30,966 nt of DNA from a virus: positions 1 to 30,966 of the IMG/VR virus record IMGVR_UViG_3300042558_003569; one strand, given 5' to 3'. Both the position numbers and the translations under genes were made by a program. Positions 21,409 through 28,242 of the stretch are shown piece by piece (position 1 is the stretch's first letter; the number at the start of each line of letters is the position of its first letter). Below the pieces are notes generated by a model that worked only from the letters and a program-made list of their open reading frames with translations, did no database searches and was not told the origin of the DNA.

Positions 21409-22157
21409 TAAGCAGCTTTCAACATAATAACTGGATATTTTACAAAACCGGTTGTATCTTTTTTGGCTTTACCTTTAGCATACAAACCGATAACTGAATC
21501 TTTCGGATCTAAAAAACGCAAATCAGAATCATCACCATTAAAAACGGAACGGAACTTATAAGTTTCTGGCATCGGCGAACCTTTTTTAATACCAAAAACA
21601 ACAGCAACATTATAACCTTGTGTCATAGCTGATAATACATCATTATCATTACCATCAGCGGCAGAAAATGTCAGGTGATAATTAGGAATATTTTTTACTT
21701 TACGACCAAGTATTTTGGTATAATCATAAAATTGGATACGTTCAAACGCTTCAAAAATATTACGGTATAATTTACCATTACGGACAACCTCATACTTTTC
21801 CCAAGCAAGGTCGCTAGTACCATTTAAACGAATAACTGGAACTAAATCTTTATTGGCACTTTGCTTAATAGCCAATTCAATATCTTTAACTAACCAATTC
21901 ATAAAATACATGCGCTCTTCGAAAAACATTTGTGTTTTGCGGATACGTGCTTTTTGAATAACGTTGGTAGTTTCGCCTTTTTTGAACATACCGCCACGGC
22001 CAGCTGTATTCAAACAAGCAGCTGTGCAACCAGCGGTACGCTTAGCACACGTTTCATAACCTGACAAATCAGCTGGTGCCAAATGCAAAATATAGGTATT
22101 GTAACCTTCAGCCAATCCTTTAAGGATTTTGGGGTTACCAGTAGAAAGCAGTTTCAT
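21408..22157 (-). CDS. Conserved phage protein with cysteine cluster, unknown function
   Basis: A 249-residue protein, HLAPADLSGYETCAKRTAGC then TAACLNTAGRGGMF, giving clustered C37, C44 and C48. It continues NVIQKARIRKTQMFFEERMY, VPVIRLNGTSDLAWEKY and FYDYTKILGRKVKNIPNYHL. The layout resembles phage proteins of the Gp37/Gp68-like or DUF7227 type, in which the cysteine cluster may hold a metal or Fe-S centre. No function is known. It is the first gene after a perfect sigma-70 promoter, with AAAGGA as ribosome-binding site, so early expression at a high level is likely. Confidence 0.85.
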   Translation of the reverse strand: MKLLSTGNPKILKGLAEGYNTYILHLAPADLSGYETCAKRTAGCTAACLNTAGRGGMFKKGETTNVIQKARIRKTQMFFEERMYFMNWLVKDIELAIKQSANKDLVPVIRLNGTSDLAWEKYEVVRNGKLYRNIFEAFERIQFYDYTKILGRKVKNIPNYHLTFSAADGNDNDVLSAMTQGYNVAVVFGIKKGSPMPETYKFRSVFNGDDSDLRFLDPKDSVIGLYAKGKAKKDTTGFVKYPVIMLKAA

Positions 22158-22190
22158 AACAATGTGTCCTTTATCAACTCAACAGAATCC

Positions 22191-22218
22191 ATTATACAGG
22201 TTTCGGTACAATTGTCAA
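22191..22218 (-). promoter_or_regulatory. Consensus sigma-70 early promoter (22157 operon)
   Basis: Minus strand TTGACA (22218-22213), 16-bp spacer, TATAAT (22196-22191). A leader of about 30 nt follows and ends with AAAGGACACATTGTTATG. It drives the run 22157 to 20356. The -35 context CCGCTTGACAA is identical to that of the promoter at 20334. Confidence 0.92.
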
Positions 22219-22233
22219 GCGGTTTTTGACTAT

Positions 22234-22249
22234 GTTGCACAAATACAAC
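22234..22249 (+). repeat. 16-bp element GTTGCACAAATACAAC (copy C)
   Basis: Copy of GTTGCNYAAANRCAAC in the opposite orientation to the other three. It lies 15 bp upstream of the -35 of the 22218 promoter, just beyond the stop of the 42-residue membrane protein gene (2 nt from it). As the element is nearly palindromic, orientation may not matter for a dimeric binding protein. Confidence 0.55.
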
Positions 22250-22250
22250 A

Positions 22251-22379
22251 CTAGTACTTAAGTATTAATATCACCAGGAGTACTAATCCCATGATTCCGA
22301 ACGTTACGGAACGACCCACCAGAGCGCCTAGGAACGCACCCAAGGCGAATATTGAAACGGTTGATAGATATATCTCCAT
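22251..22379 (-). CDS. 42-residue two-span membrane protein
   Basis: MEIYLSTVSIFALGAFLGAL, then VGRSVTFGIMGLVLLVILIL and KY: two hydrophobic segments joined by a short polar turn with Arg. The ATG at 22379 follows GCGGAGATAAT, a good ribosome-binding site, one base after the previous stop. A longer upstream in-frame start at 22460 would only run inside the neighbour gene and is rejected. Small hairpin membrane proteins of this size include phage holins and inhibitors of membrane functions, but nothing here decides. Confidence 0.75.
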   Translation of the reverse strand: MEIYLSTVSIFALGAFLGALVGRSVTFGIMGLVLLVILILKY

Positions 22380-22380
22380 A

Positions 22381-22734
22381 TTATCTCCGCATATTGGCTT
22401 GGTCGATTGCTTCTTCGGCCGAGAAAATCGGAACAGCATTACTTTTATGCAAGGTGCCAATACCTTTCATGGCCGAGCCAGTATATACTTTACCAACGAC
22501 TGGTTTTGTTGCCATACCCCCACCAGTACTTAGACTAGGATAACGGACAGTTTCCCGACCAGCAGGCGGTTTTAACTCAGGTAGTACATTTGTATTCAAA
22601 TTTGTTTTGAGTACTTTAGTATTACCTGATGGTGGCGGCATAGAATTGATTTTATCCAACCATGCCTGATATTCAGCCAGTTTTTTGGCTGTTGGTTTTT
22701 TACGTTTTGAACGATTGTGTACAAATAACATCAT
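22381..22734 (-). CDS. Conserved phage protein of unknown function
   Basis: A 117-residue basic protein: MMLFVHNRSKRKKPTAKKLA, then EYQAWLDKINSMPPPSG. It continues RYPSLSTGGGMATKPVVGKV and GTLHKSNAVPIFSAEEAIDQ with a final MRR. The pattern with a basic start and the HKSNAVP...A end is one I recall from many T4-like phages, always unassigned. It is mostly disordered. A TATAAT -10 ends 6 nt before the ATG, so the mRNA would start at the first or second Met codon (leaderless). Confidence 0.82.
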   Translation of the reverse strand: MMLFVHNRSKRKKPTAKKLAEYQAWLDKINSMPPPSGNTKVLKTNLNTNVLPELKPPAGRETVRYPSLSTGGGMATKPVVGKVYTGSAMKGIGTLHKSNAVPIFSAEEAIDQANMRR

Positions 22735-22740
22735 AATGCT

Positions 22741-22769
22741 ATTATAACACTACCGATATTATTAAGCAA
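22741..22769 (-). promoter_or_regulatory. Sigma-70 promoter (22734 gene)
   Basis: Minus strand TTGCTT (22769-22764), 17-bp spacer, TATAAT (22746-22741). The -10 is perfect and the -35 matches at three or four positions. Only AGCATT separates the -10 from ATG 22734, so the expected transcription start coincides with the start codon. Confidence 0.75.
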
Positions 22770-22776
22770 GCCTACT

Positions 22777-22792
22777 GTTGTTTTTACGCAAC
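22777..22792 (-). repeat. 16-bp element GTTGCGTAAAAACAAC (copy A)
   Basis: Differs from copy B at 30424 in one of 16 positions. It lies 7 bp upstream of the -35, as copy B does, and also contains the last codons and stop of the upstream gene (GTT GCG TAA, Val-Ala-stop). It is a candidate operator or UP-element-like site. Confidence 0.65.
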
Positions 22793-22972
22793 TATTTCGT
22801 CACTGTTAAATTTGAAACACATTAAGATTTCTTCCATAATACAATTGCTGATTTCGTGAACAACTCTATATTCATCCATCTCATTATGTTCGTGACAACG
22901 TTTTAGTCCTTCAAGAGCACCACGTTCAATACAAATTTGCATCACAGCACATTCATCAATCTTCACGTTCAA
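22784..22972 (-). CDS. Small hypothetical protein (non-ATG start)
   Basis: Up to 62 residues: VKIDECAVMQICIERGALEG, then LKRCHEHNEMDEYRVV and EEILMCFKFNSDEIVA. It is helical and acidic with four Cys. It is not recognised. The frame begins with TTG at 22972 after AGAAGGA. GTG 22966, or ATG 22942 farther in, are alternatives. It overlaps the end of the upstream gene by 17 nt and fills the space to the next promoter, so it is probably real, but the start is unsettled. Confidence 0.55.
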   Translation of the reverse strand: MNVKIDECAVMQICIERGALEGLKRCHEHNEMDEYRVVHEISNCIMEEILMCFKFNSDEIVA

Positions 22973-23405
22973 ATCCTTCTTCTGTAAAGAAGGTTTCTAT
23001 TTTCTTTTGATTGTCCCACTTTGCACAATAATAATTATCAACATCACATAGTTTCAAAGCATCTTCTTCTGAAATAACACGATGTGACACAATTTGTTGG
23101 CCAATAAACTCTTGTGAGAATTCTTTGGCAGCATCCATTGTAACTGTATCAAGTGCATATTCTGGATGTTCAGCAGGTACTTCAACCATGTACCGCATAC
23201 GAAATGTGTGTACAGCTTCAACCATCACCCAAGACTTTTCTTCTTTTTTCTTTAATGACCAACTGCCATCACCACGGTCAGCCCATTCCAATTCATCACC
23301 AATTTTAAAACCAGTTTCTGCCAAAATTTCATCATTCAATTCGATGAAATAATCGTCAGTGCCAGTTGTTCTATTCACTTCAAGTATCCATGATTTATTT
23401 GACAT
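22956..23405 (-). CDS. AbrB-like N-terminus plus conserved phage domain, unknown
   Basis: A 149-residue acidic protein. Residues 15-52 (TDDYFIELNDEILAETGFKI, GDELEWADRGDGSWSLKK) resemble the swapped-hairpin AbrB/SpoVT fold (pattern: I-x-L-P/N-x-E/D-hydrophobic-L-x-E-x-G-x-K-x-GDE-L). Residues 58-145 (WVMVEAVHTFRMRYMVEVPA, then VSHRVISEEDALKLCDVDN) form a second domain found in other phages. A DNA-binding regulator is possible, but the AbrB part may also be a structural module only. Ribosome-binding site is AAAGG, 6 nt from ATG. Confidence 0.78.
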   Translation of the reverse strand: MSNKSWILEVNRTTGTDDYFIELNDEILAETGFKIGDELEWADRGDGSWSLKKKEEKSWVMVEAVHTFRMRYMVEVPAEHPEYALDTVTMDAAKEFSQEFIGQQIVSHRVISEEDALKLCDVDNYYCAKWDNQKKIETFFTEEGFERED

Positions 23406-23406
23406 A

Positions 23407-23586
23407 TTAACCTTTTAATAAAATTTGTTGGTTCTGTTCTTCTTTCAAGTCTTCTTCAAACTCAGATAACTTAACACGTTCTAATTTGCTTTTGATTTCT
23501 TTTAATTGTTGCAAAGAATTGGTATTATCTTTCAATCTTATTTCAAGATTATCAATTTCTCTTTGTATGTCTGTTTTCAAGCTCAT
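23407..23586 (-). CDS. 59-residue coiled-coil protein
   Basis: MSLKTDIQREIDNLEIRLKD, then NTNSLQQLKEIKSKLERVKL and a Glu/Gln-rich end: almost entirely a heptad-type helix with Leu/Ile at a/d positions. AGGAAGAAGAAT precedes the ATG and the stop lies 1 nt before the next gene's ATG. It is shorter than usual gene-calling limits but clearly supported by the ribosome-binding site and tiling. Function unknown; a dimerising small protein. Confidence 0.75.
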   Translation of the reverse strand: MSLKTDIQREIDNLEIRLKDNTNSLQQLKEIKSKLERVKLSEFEEDLKEEQNQQILLKG

Positions 23587-23731
23587 ATTCTTCTTCCTGT
23601 TTTAAAAGACGATAGGTACTCTTATCGTGGTGTTTATGTTTATTACTATACTTCTCAGATTCTGCATTTTTTCTAAACTTCGTTTTTTGAATTTTCTGAG
23701 GTTTATTTCCAGCGACCAACATTTGCATCAT
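23552..23731 (-). CDS. 59-residue basic protein overlapping two neighbours
   Basis: MMQMLVAGNKPQKIQKTKFR, then KNAESEKYSNKHKHHDKSTY and RLLKQEEEYELENRHTKRN. It is strongly basic, His/Lys-rich and probably nucleic-acid-binding or disordered. ATG 23731 overlaps the ClpP stop (ATGA), GGAG lies just before it, and ATG 23728 or 23722 are alternatives. The last 35 nt overlap the next gene in another frame. I recall similar short KxTKFRKN...HDKSTYR proteins near this place in related phages. Confidence 0.65.
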   Translation of the reverse strand: MMQMLVAGNKPQKIQKTKFRKNAESEKYSNKHKHHDKSTYRLLKQEEEYELENRHTKRN

Positions 23732-24345
23732 GCTCCGAAAATACGATCCGCCACGTTAAGTTCAACCAATTCTTGTGGCTGCAACCAAATGTCTGTAGCA
23801 GGCAACAACTTCTTTTTAACTTCTCGTTCTGTAAGTTGTGTGTTTTCAACCAACAAATTTAACATGCGTTGGTTTGTGTAATCAGCTTCAATCATCTCAG
23901 ACTTGATATCGTGGAATTTACCTTGAATTTCATCGGAATATTGGTGACACATGCAAGACGTATTCTTAGCAATGTATCTATGACCTGGTTCACCTGAAGA
24001 AAAGATAAGGAATGCGGCACTCATAACAGAGCCAATTCCAATAGTTCTAATTGGCAAAGCTGAATGCTTCATCAAATCAATTAAAGCAAATGCATCAGTC
24101 AAATTGCCACCTACTGAATTAACATATAGTGTCAACATTCTGTCTTCGTTTTGGTCTAAATTTTCATATACAATCCACTGCATAGCACGATTGATATTTT
24201 CTTCGTTAATTTCACCCGTTAAAAAATGAATGCTGTTATCCAACAAACGTTGGTTAACTATGTCAAACCAACCTGCGCCATCCATGTTATCATCAATTAA
24301 ACTCTGTTTCATTAAATTAGATGCTCTCATTTTTATGCCATTCAC
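23728..24345 (-). CDS. clpP: ClpP-like serine protease
   Basis: A 205-residue ClpP-family protein with a complete triad. Ser109 is in GIGSVMSAAFLIFSSG, His134 in SCMCHQYSDEIQG and Asp185 in LPATDIWLQPQELVEL. The oxyanion-side GG is in LYVNSVGGNLTDAFALIDLM. The N-terminal axial loop region differs from bacterial ClpP. In phages such proteins may act as prohead proteases or work with the host ClpX/ClpA. No prohead core genes are in this window, so the second option stays open. Start: ATG 24345 or ATG 24330; both overlap the galE-like gene. Confidence 0.92.
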   Translation of the reverse strand: MNGIKMRASNLMKQSLIDDNMDGAGWFDIVNQRLLDNSIHFLTGEINEENINRAMQWIVYENLDQNEDRMLTLYVNSVGGNLTDAFALIDLMKHSALPIRTIGIGSVMSAAFLIFSSGEPGHRYIAKNTSCMCHQYSDEIQGKFHDIKSEMIEADYTNQRMLNLLVENTQLTEREVKKKLLPATDIWLQPQELVELNVADRIFGA

Positions 24346-25255
24346 TTGCTGTTGTAATAATACTCATTATATCATGTTTAGGTCGGTAATGCAAGACTTT
24401 TTCGGCAAGACTAATATCGGCAACCAAAACGGGTGGATCACCTTGTCGTCTAGGCAATATATCATAGTCAACATATTCACCGGTAATTTCGGAAACTAAT
24501 TTTATCATTTCTAATACCGAAACGCCTTGGCCTGTACCCAAATTTAAAGTTGTAGATTTCTTACCTGATTGTAAATAATTGAAAGCATCAAAATGTGCTT
24601 CAGCAACATCACAAACGTGTACATAGTCACGGACGCACGTACCATCTGGTGTTTCATAATTATCACCATATATTTCAACGCTATTTAGATTTTGTAAGAT
24701 GTTTGGAATTAGATGTGTCTCGGGATCATGCGACTCACCCATTTCTCCATCCAAATCAGCGCCGGCAAGATTAAAATACCGAAATATTACGTGATTAATA
24801 TTTGAGTAACGAATGGCAGTCTCAGCCATGTATTTTGAAATACCATATGGATGATTCTCTGCAATTTTACCATTCTCTTTAATTGGTCTATTACTTGGTG
24901 CATAGACGCCTGCAGTAGAAGAATATATAATATTTTTCACTCTGAACATTGTCATCACATTCAACAGGTTGCAAGTGCCTGCTGTATTAACATCCATAAA
25001 TTCATTTGGATATTCCCACGATTGAGAGACTTCGATTCTTCCCGCTAGGTGAAATACTGTATCAATTTTAACACGTGAGAATAAATCCAACAAAGAACTT
25101 TTTCGGCGAATATCACCTTCATAGAATATGTCCATGTAACGGTGTTTTGGTGGTTTACAATCATAACCAATGACATTGAAGCCTTCACGCTTCAATTTTT
25201 TACACAGGTGAGAACCGAGATAACCCGATGCACCTGTAACTAATACTGTACTCAT
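24317..25255 (-). CDS. galE: UDP-glucose 4-epimerase-like SDR enzyme
   Basis: A 312-residue extended SDR. The NAD-binding motif is VLVTGASGYLGSHLCKK (G8, G11, G14). It has DTVFHLAGRIEVSQSWEYPN and IIYSSTAGVYAP with S112-S113-T114, followed by YGISK (Y137, K141). GalE-type signatures are RYFNLAGADLDGEMGESH, then HLIPN and CVRDYVHVCDVAEAH. It interconverts UDP-hexoses at C4. With the glycosyltransferase and the nucleotidyltransferase-cupin gene upstream, it forms a small sugar cassette, possibly for virion, DNA or host surface glycan changes. It overlaps the clpP start by 29 nt. Confidence 0.92.
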   Translation of the reverse strand: MSTVLVTGASGYLGSHLCKKLKREGFNVIGYDCKPPKHRYMDIFYEGDIRRKSSLLDLFSRVKIDTVFHLAGRIEVSQSWEYPNEFMDVNTAGTCNLLNVMTMFRVKNIIYSSTAGVYAPSNRPIKENGKIAENHPYGISKYMAETAIRYSNINHVIFRYFNLAGADLDGEMGESHDPETHLIPNILQNLNSVEIYGDNYETPDGTCVRDYVHVCDVAEAHFDAFNYLQSGKKSTTLNLGTGQGVSVLEMIKLVSEITGEYVDYDILPRRQGDPPVLVADISLAEKVLHYRPKHDIMSIITTASEWHKNESI

Positions 25256-25256
25256 A

Positions 25257-26006
25257 TTAACTAAAAATTAATGATATATTCGGACCAAGTTCTTCTTTGA
25301 TAACATTTTGTTTCCACGGAAAACCTGTTGGGTATTTCTCAGCAGACACAGCATTACCTTTGTCAAAAAACTCCTGCGTTACTGAATTTGGATTTCCATC
25401 CAATCTATAACACATGGTGTAATCATTCGAACAATCAAATTTTGGAAAATGATTCTTCAGCGCACTAAAAAACTGTCTATCGGCACCCCATTGGCCGTAC
25501 CAAGCATGCCCAATCCTAACAGCAATGTCACGCCTAATAGCAAAGCTTGAGGTATCAATGTGGAATACTTCACCATTGAAATATACAGGCCATTTACCAA
25601 GCGACTCACAGTCATCATTGCACAAAAAATTGCCGTCTTTATCATAAATTTTCCTTAACGAATATGCCCAATCATTACCTTGTTTGATTTTATCAACAAG
25701 TTTTTCCACGTGATTTGGTTCGTACCAATTGTCTTCGTCTAGATAACAAATTACATCGGCATTAACCAAAAAAGAACAAGCTGAATAGACACGGTGTCCA
25801 TACCAACCCTTACCAACATTTTCCTCAAGCACAATCTTTTTTACTTTGGTTGCACCTTCGATTTTGTCAATAACACTTAACTCACTCTGTTCACCATCAA
25901 TAAAAACATAATGTGTTAAATCACTGTATGTTTGTTTATCAACGGAATCAACACACCTTACTAGATGTTCACTTCCGATTGTCGGTGTTACTATTGCTAC
26001 TTTCAT
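25257..26006 (-). CDS. Family 2 glycosyltransferase
   Basis: A 249-residue GT-A protein. The N-terminus MKVAIVTPTIGSEHLVRCVD is the nucleotide-sugar strand and helix. D90-E91-D92 in VICYLDEDNWYEPNHVEKL is the DxD metal motif. The segment DTSSFAIRRDIAVRIGHAWY, then GADRQFF is the acceptor side with an ED/D-type catalytic base. It likely transfers a sugar from a UDP-sugar. Together with galE downstream (1-bp gap) it belongs to the cassette. The start overlaps the 25969 gene by 38 nt in another frame. Confidence 0.87.
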   Translation of the reverse strand: MKVAIVTPTIGSEHLVRCVDSVDKQTYSDLTHYVFIDGEQSELSVIDKIEGATKVKKIVLEENVGKGWYGHRVYSACSFLVNADVICYLDEDNWYEPNHVEKLVDKIKQGNDWAYSLRKIYDKDGNFLCNDDCESLGKWPVYFNGEVFHIDTSSFAIRRDIAVRIGHAWYGQWGADRQFFSALKNHFPKFDCSNDYTMCYRLDGNPNSVTQEFFDKGNAVSAEKYPTGFPWKQNVIKEELGPNISLIFS

Positions 26007-26175
26007 TATATAATCCTAGTCTGTCAGATTCAGCTTCGAGCTGATTCATCAATTTCTTTTTTAATTCTTCCTCTTTTTGCAAATCTCTAGCAAAGATTGC
26101 GTCCCATCTATTGTTGTATTCATCTTGTGCTACACTAAATGGTCTTGGTTTACTTCCTTTTCCACCGTCACTCAT
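25969..26175 (-). CDS. Conserved small hydrophilic phage protein
   Basis: A 68-residue protein, MSDGGKGSKPRPFSVAQDEY, then NNRWDAIFARDLQKEEELKK. I recall the start MSDGGKGSxxRPFxVxxxEYxNRWDxIF from numerous aquatic phages, where it is unassigned. It is charged and helical after residue 25. ATG 26175 overlaps the upstream stop by 4 nt, and the end overlaps the glycosyltransferase start by 38 nt. Confidence 0.8.
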   Translation of the reverse strand: MSDGGKGSKPRPFSVAQDEYNNRWDAIFARDLQKEEELKKKLMNQLEAESDRLGLYNESSNSNTDNRK

Positions 26176-26933
26176 TTTTTCCTCTCTATGTCATCTTCTT
26201 CACAATATGTTCCGTATTGTATCTCAACAATCTTACATTCACTGGCATAAGGATTAGTTAATTTATGCCATTCTTCGATACCAATATCGATGGTTTGATT
26301 TAGGCCAAGAATTTGACCTGGCAATTTATAACCACTGGCCATTTGACTTTCAACCAGACACTGGCCTTTTGTAACGTGCCAATGTTCTTTTCGGAATCTA
26401 TGTCGTTGCATACTCAATGATTTACCTGGTTCAACAACCAGTTCTTTTACTTTTGTATTAGCAGCTTCATATATTACACGATAATAACCCCAAGGCCGTT
26501 CAACCTTTGGTGCTTTCCATTCTTCTAGAATCCAACTACTCGAATTCTTTTTATCTTCACCACCAACACCAAACTTAAAAACAATATTATTGTCTTTAAC
26601 ATCCATCTCTGGAATATTATCAGCAGTTCTATCGCCACCATTTGCAAAGATAATCTCATCCATCGGAAACATTTTCCTAACTTGAATGATTGCATCTTTG
26701 GCAGTACCATCATCATCATTAAATTTAATAACACGATGTACTTGATATAAATTTTCAATAATCTCTGACCTCTCAGAGAAAGGCATAAATGCTCGACCCT
26801 TCTTGCGTTCGAGCCATGCATCACTATTCACACCAATAACCAAGAGACTACCGAGTGAACGTGCTGCTTTGATGTAGGCGATATGCCCCGAATGTAGTGG
26901 ATCAAATCCACCCGTTATCAATACAATTTTCAT
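26172..26933 (-). CDS. Nucleotidyltransferase - mannose-6-P isomerase-type cupin fusion
   Basis: A 253-residue two-domain protein. Residues 1-125 are a cytidylyltransferase-like Rossmann domain (VLITGGFDPLHSGHIAYIKA with HxGH at 14-17, then GVNSDAWLERKKGR, FSERSEIIENL and IIFANGGDRTADNIPE). This resembles the HldE/RfaE adenylyltransferase part. Residues 143-245 are a type II mannose-6-phosphate isomerase/ManC C-terminal cupin (VERPWGYYRVIYEA, VEPGKSLSMQRHRFRKEHWH, EIQYGTYCEEDDIER) with metal-type H178, H184, H186 and H223. The protein may make a nucleotide-activated sugar precursor for the GalE/GT2 genes downstream. The substrate is unknown. Confidence 0.87.
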   Translation of the reverse strand: MKIVLITGGFDPLHSGHIAYIKAARSLGSLLVIGVNSDAWLERKKGRAFMPFSERSEIIENLYQVHRVIKFNDDDGTAKDAIIQVRKMFPMDEIIFANGGDRTADNIPEMDVKDNNIVFKFGVGGEDKKNSSSWILEEWKAPKVERPWGYYRVIYEAANTKVKELVVEPGKSLSMQRHRFRKEHWHVTKGQCLVESQMASGYKLPGQILGLNQTIDIGIEEWHKLTNPYASECKIVEIQYGTYCEEDDIERKK

Positions 26934-26934
26934 T

Positions 26935-27366
26935 TTACAATGCTAAATGTGGGTATGCTTCTTTTAATATTTTTACATCCAAAGATTTAACTTTGAATTT
27001 GCCAGAAATAATGTCGGCTAACAATTTTGCTTCTTCAACAAACAATGATTCTAACATGATTGCTAAAATTTGTTGTTGTTTTTTTACTGTAATGCCAGCA
27101 GCTCTTTTTGGATGACCAGCAATAAGATTATACAACCGATTAACTTCGGAATGTAGGTACATGTGGTTTAGACCCGCAGGTTCTTTTGACGGACGATACT
27201 CAGGTACCGTTGCATCAAATACAATATCAGGACTAAACGCATAAAACATTAACAGTTGAAAAGACTTATCGCCGTGTTTACGTAACGCAGCGATTTTATC
27301 ATCTTTTGTTTTTGCTTGTTCAAATTCGTGCAATATTTCATGCATCATTAGGTTAAAATTCATCAA
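26935..27366 (-). CDS. Conserved T4-superfamily protein (DUF6433-like)
   Basis: A 143-residue protein: MHEILHEFEQAKTKDDKIAA, then LRKHGDKSFQLLMFYAFSPD and ATVPEYRPSKEPAGLNHM. It ends in ESLFVEEAKLLADIISGKFK and AYPHLAL. This is the pattern I remember as DUF6433 in T4-like phages, often beside replication genes. Function unknown. It overlaps the RNase H gene by 14 nt at its start and is followed after 1 bp by the nucleotidyltransferase fusion. Confidence 0.82.
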   Translation of the reverse strand: MMNFNLMMHEILHEFEQAKTKDDKIAALRKHGDKSFQLLMFYAFSPDIVFDATVPEYRPSKEPAGLNHMYLHSEVNRLYNLIAGHPKRAAGITVKKQQQILAIMLESLFVEEAKLLADIISGKFKVKSLDVKILKEAYPHLAL

Positions 27367-28201
27367 TCACTTCCAGTAAATTTTTTAAACGATTGGTAAT
27401 CATATAGTTCATAAAAACTTGACGACTGTGGCCTTTCGTGTTTTCATAGGTATCTAGGATACTTCGTTTCAAGGTTTCAGGTATTAAGTTCAAGTCTATC
27501 AACATTTCGTTACGTTTGAAATTACGCAACATTTCATCATTACAAAATTCTTCTGGTGACTGATTCATCCAATTAATAATCTTAGTTTCAGTGATTGGTT
27601 TCTGGCGACCACCAGTTACAAAAACATCATCATTGGTCAAAATATTAGGAATGCCATCACTCTTATCACCACGAATAATCAATTGTTTAAGTTGAGCACC
27701 TGGTAATGGTTCTTTAATATACTTCTTAAGAATAGGTGAATATTGTTCAACATTAGGAAACTTTTGCAATTGAGCAAAGTCTTTATCTGACGACAAAATC
27801 ATCACTTTTTCTGTTGCCGAATATTTCATTGCCAATACAGCAATAACATCATCGGCTTCAGCAGTTTCAACATCAATTACTTTATATGGAGAGTATTGTT
27901 TCAACTCATCACGAATTTTATTCAAGCAATCAAAGATGGTGTTCCAATCGTGACCAGAAGACTCACGTGCCTTCTTACGACTGGCTTTATAGTGTTCAAA
28001 GATACCTCGGCGCCAGTAGTGTCTATTATCGCAAGCAATAATTACTTCAGGTCCGTGTGTGTTCTTAAACTTCTTCACATAGGTACGAATTGAATTCAGA
28101 ATCATGTGACGAACTAACGTTTCCTCAACTTTAGTTTTTGAGGATCCGATTTGTTCCATCAGATTCGAAATAGCAACTTGGTTAAAATCAAAAATTATCA
28201 T
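27353..28201 (-). CDS. rnh: Phage RNase H (FEN-1-like 5'-3' nuclease)
   Basis: A 282-residue protein (T4 RNase H is 305). Acidic metal ligands are in IIFDFNQVA (D5), IIACDNRHYWRRGIFEHYKA (D58), ETAEADDVIAVLA (E115, D117, D118), ILSSDKDFAQLQ (D139, D141) and IRGDKSDGIPNI (D179, D182). It removes RNA primers and short flaps on the lagging strand together with gp32. An extended -10 (TGTTATACT) lies just upstream with only 9 nt to ATG 28201 and no Shine-Dalgarno sequence. Confidence 0.95.
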   Translation of the reverse strand: MIIFDFNQVAISNLMEQIGSSKTKVEETLVRHMILNSIRTYVKKFKNTHGPEVIIACDNRHYWRRGIFEHYKASRKKARESSGHDWNTIFDCLNKIRDELKQYSPYKVIDVETAEADDVIAVLAMKYSATEKVMILSSDKDFAQLQKFPNVEQYSPILKKYIKEPLPGAQLKQLIIRGDKSDGIPNILTNDDVFVTGGRQKPITETKIINWMNQSPEEFCNDEMLRNFKRNEMLIDLNLIPETLKRSILDTYENTKGHSRQVFMNYMITNRLKNLLEVIDEF

Positions 28202-28210
28202 AGTATAGTA

Positions 28211-28216
28211 AGTATA
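28211..28216 (-). promoter_or_regulatory. Possible extended -10 promoter for rnh
   Basis: Minus strand TGTTATACT has the TGn extension of the -10. No good -35 is seen 16-18 bp upstream. The -10 ends 9 nt before ATG 28201, so the mRNA leader would be only a few nucleotides. Confidence 0.35.
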
Positions 28217-28242
28217 ACACAGTTCCTGGTTTATTTCGGCAA

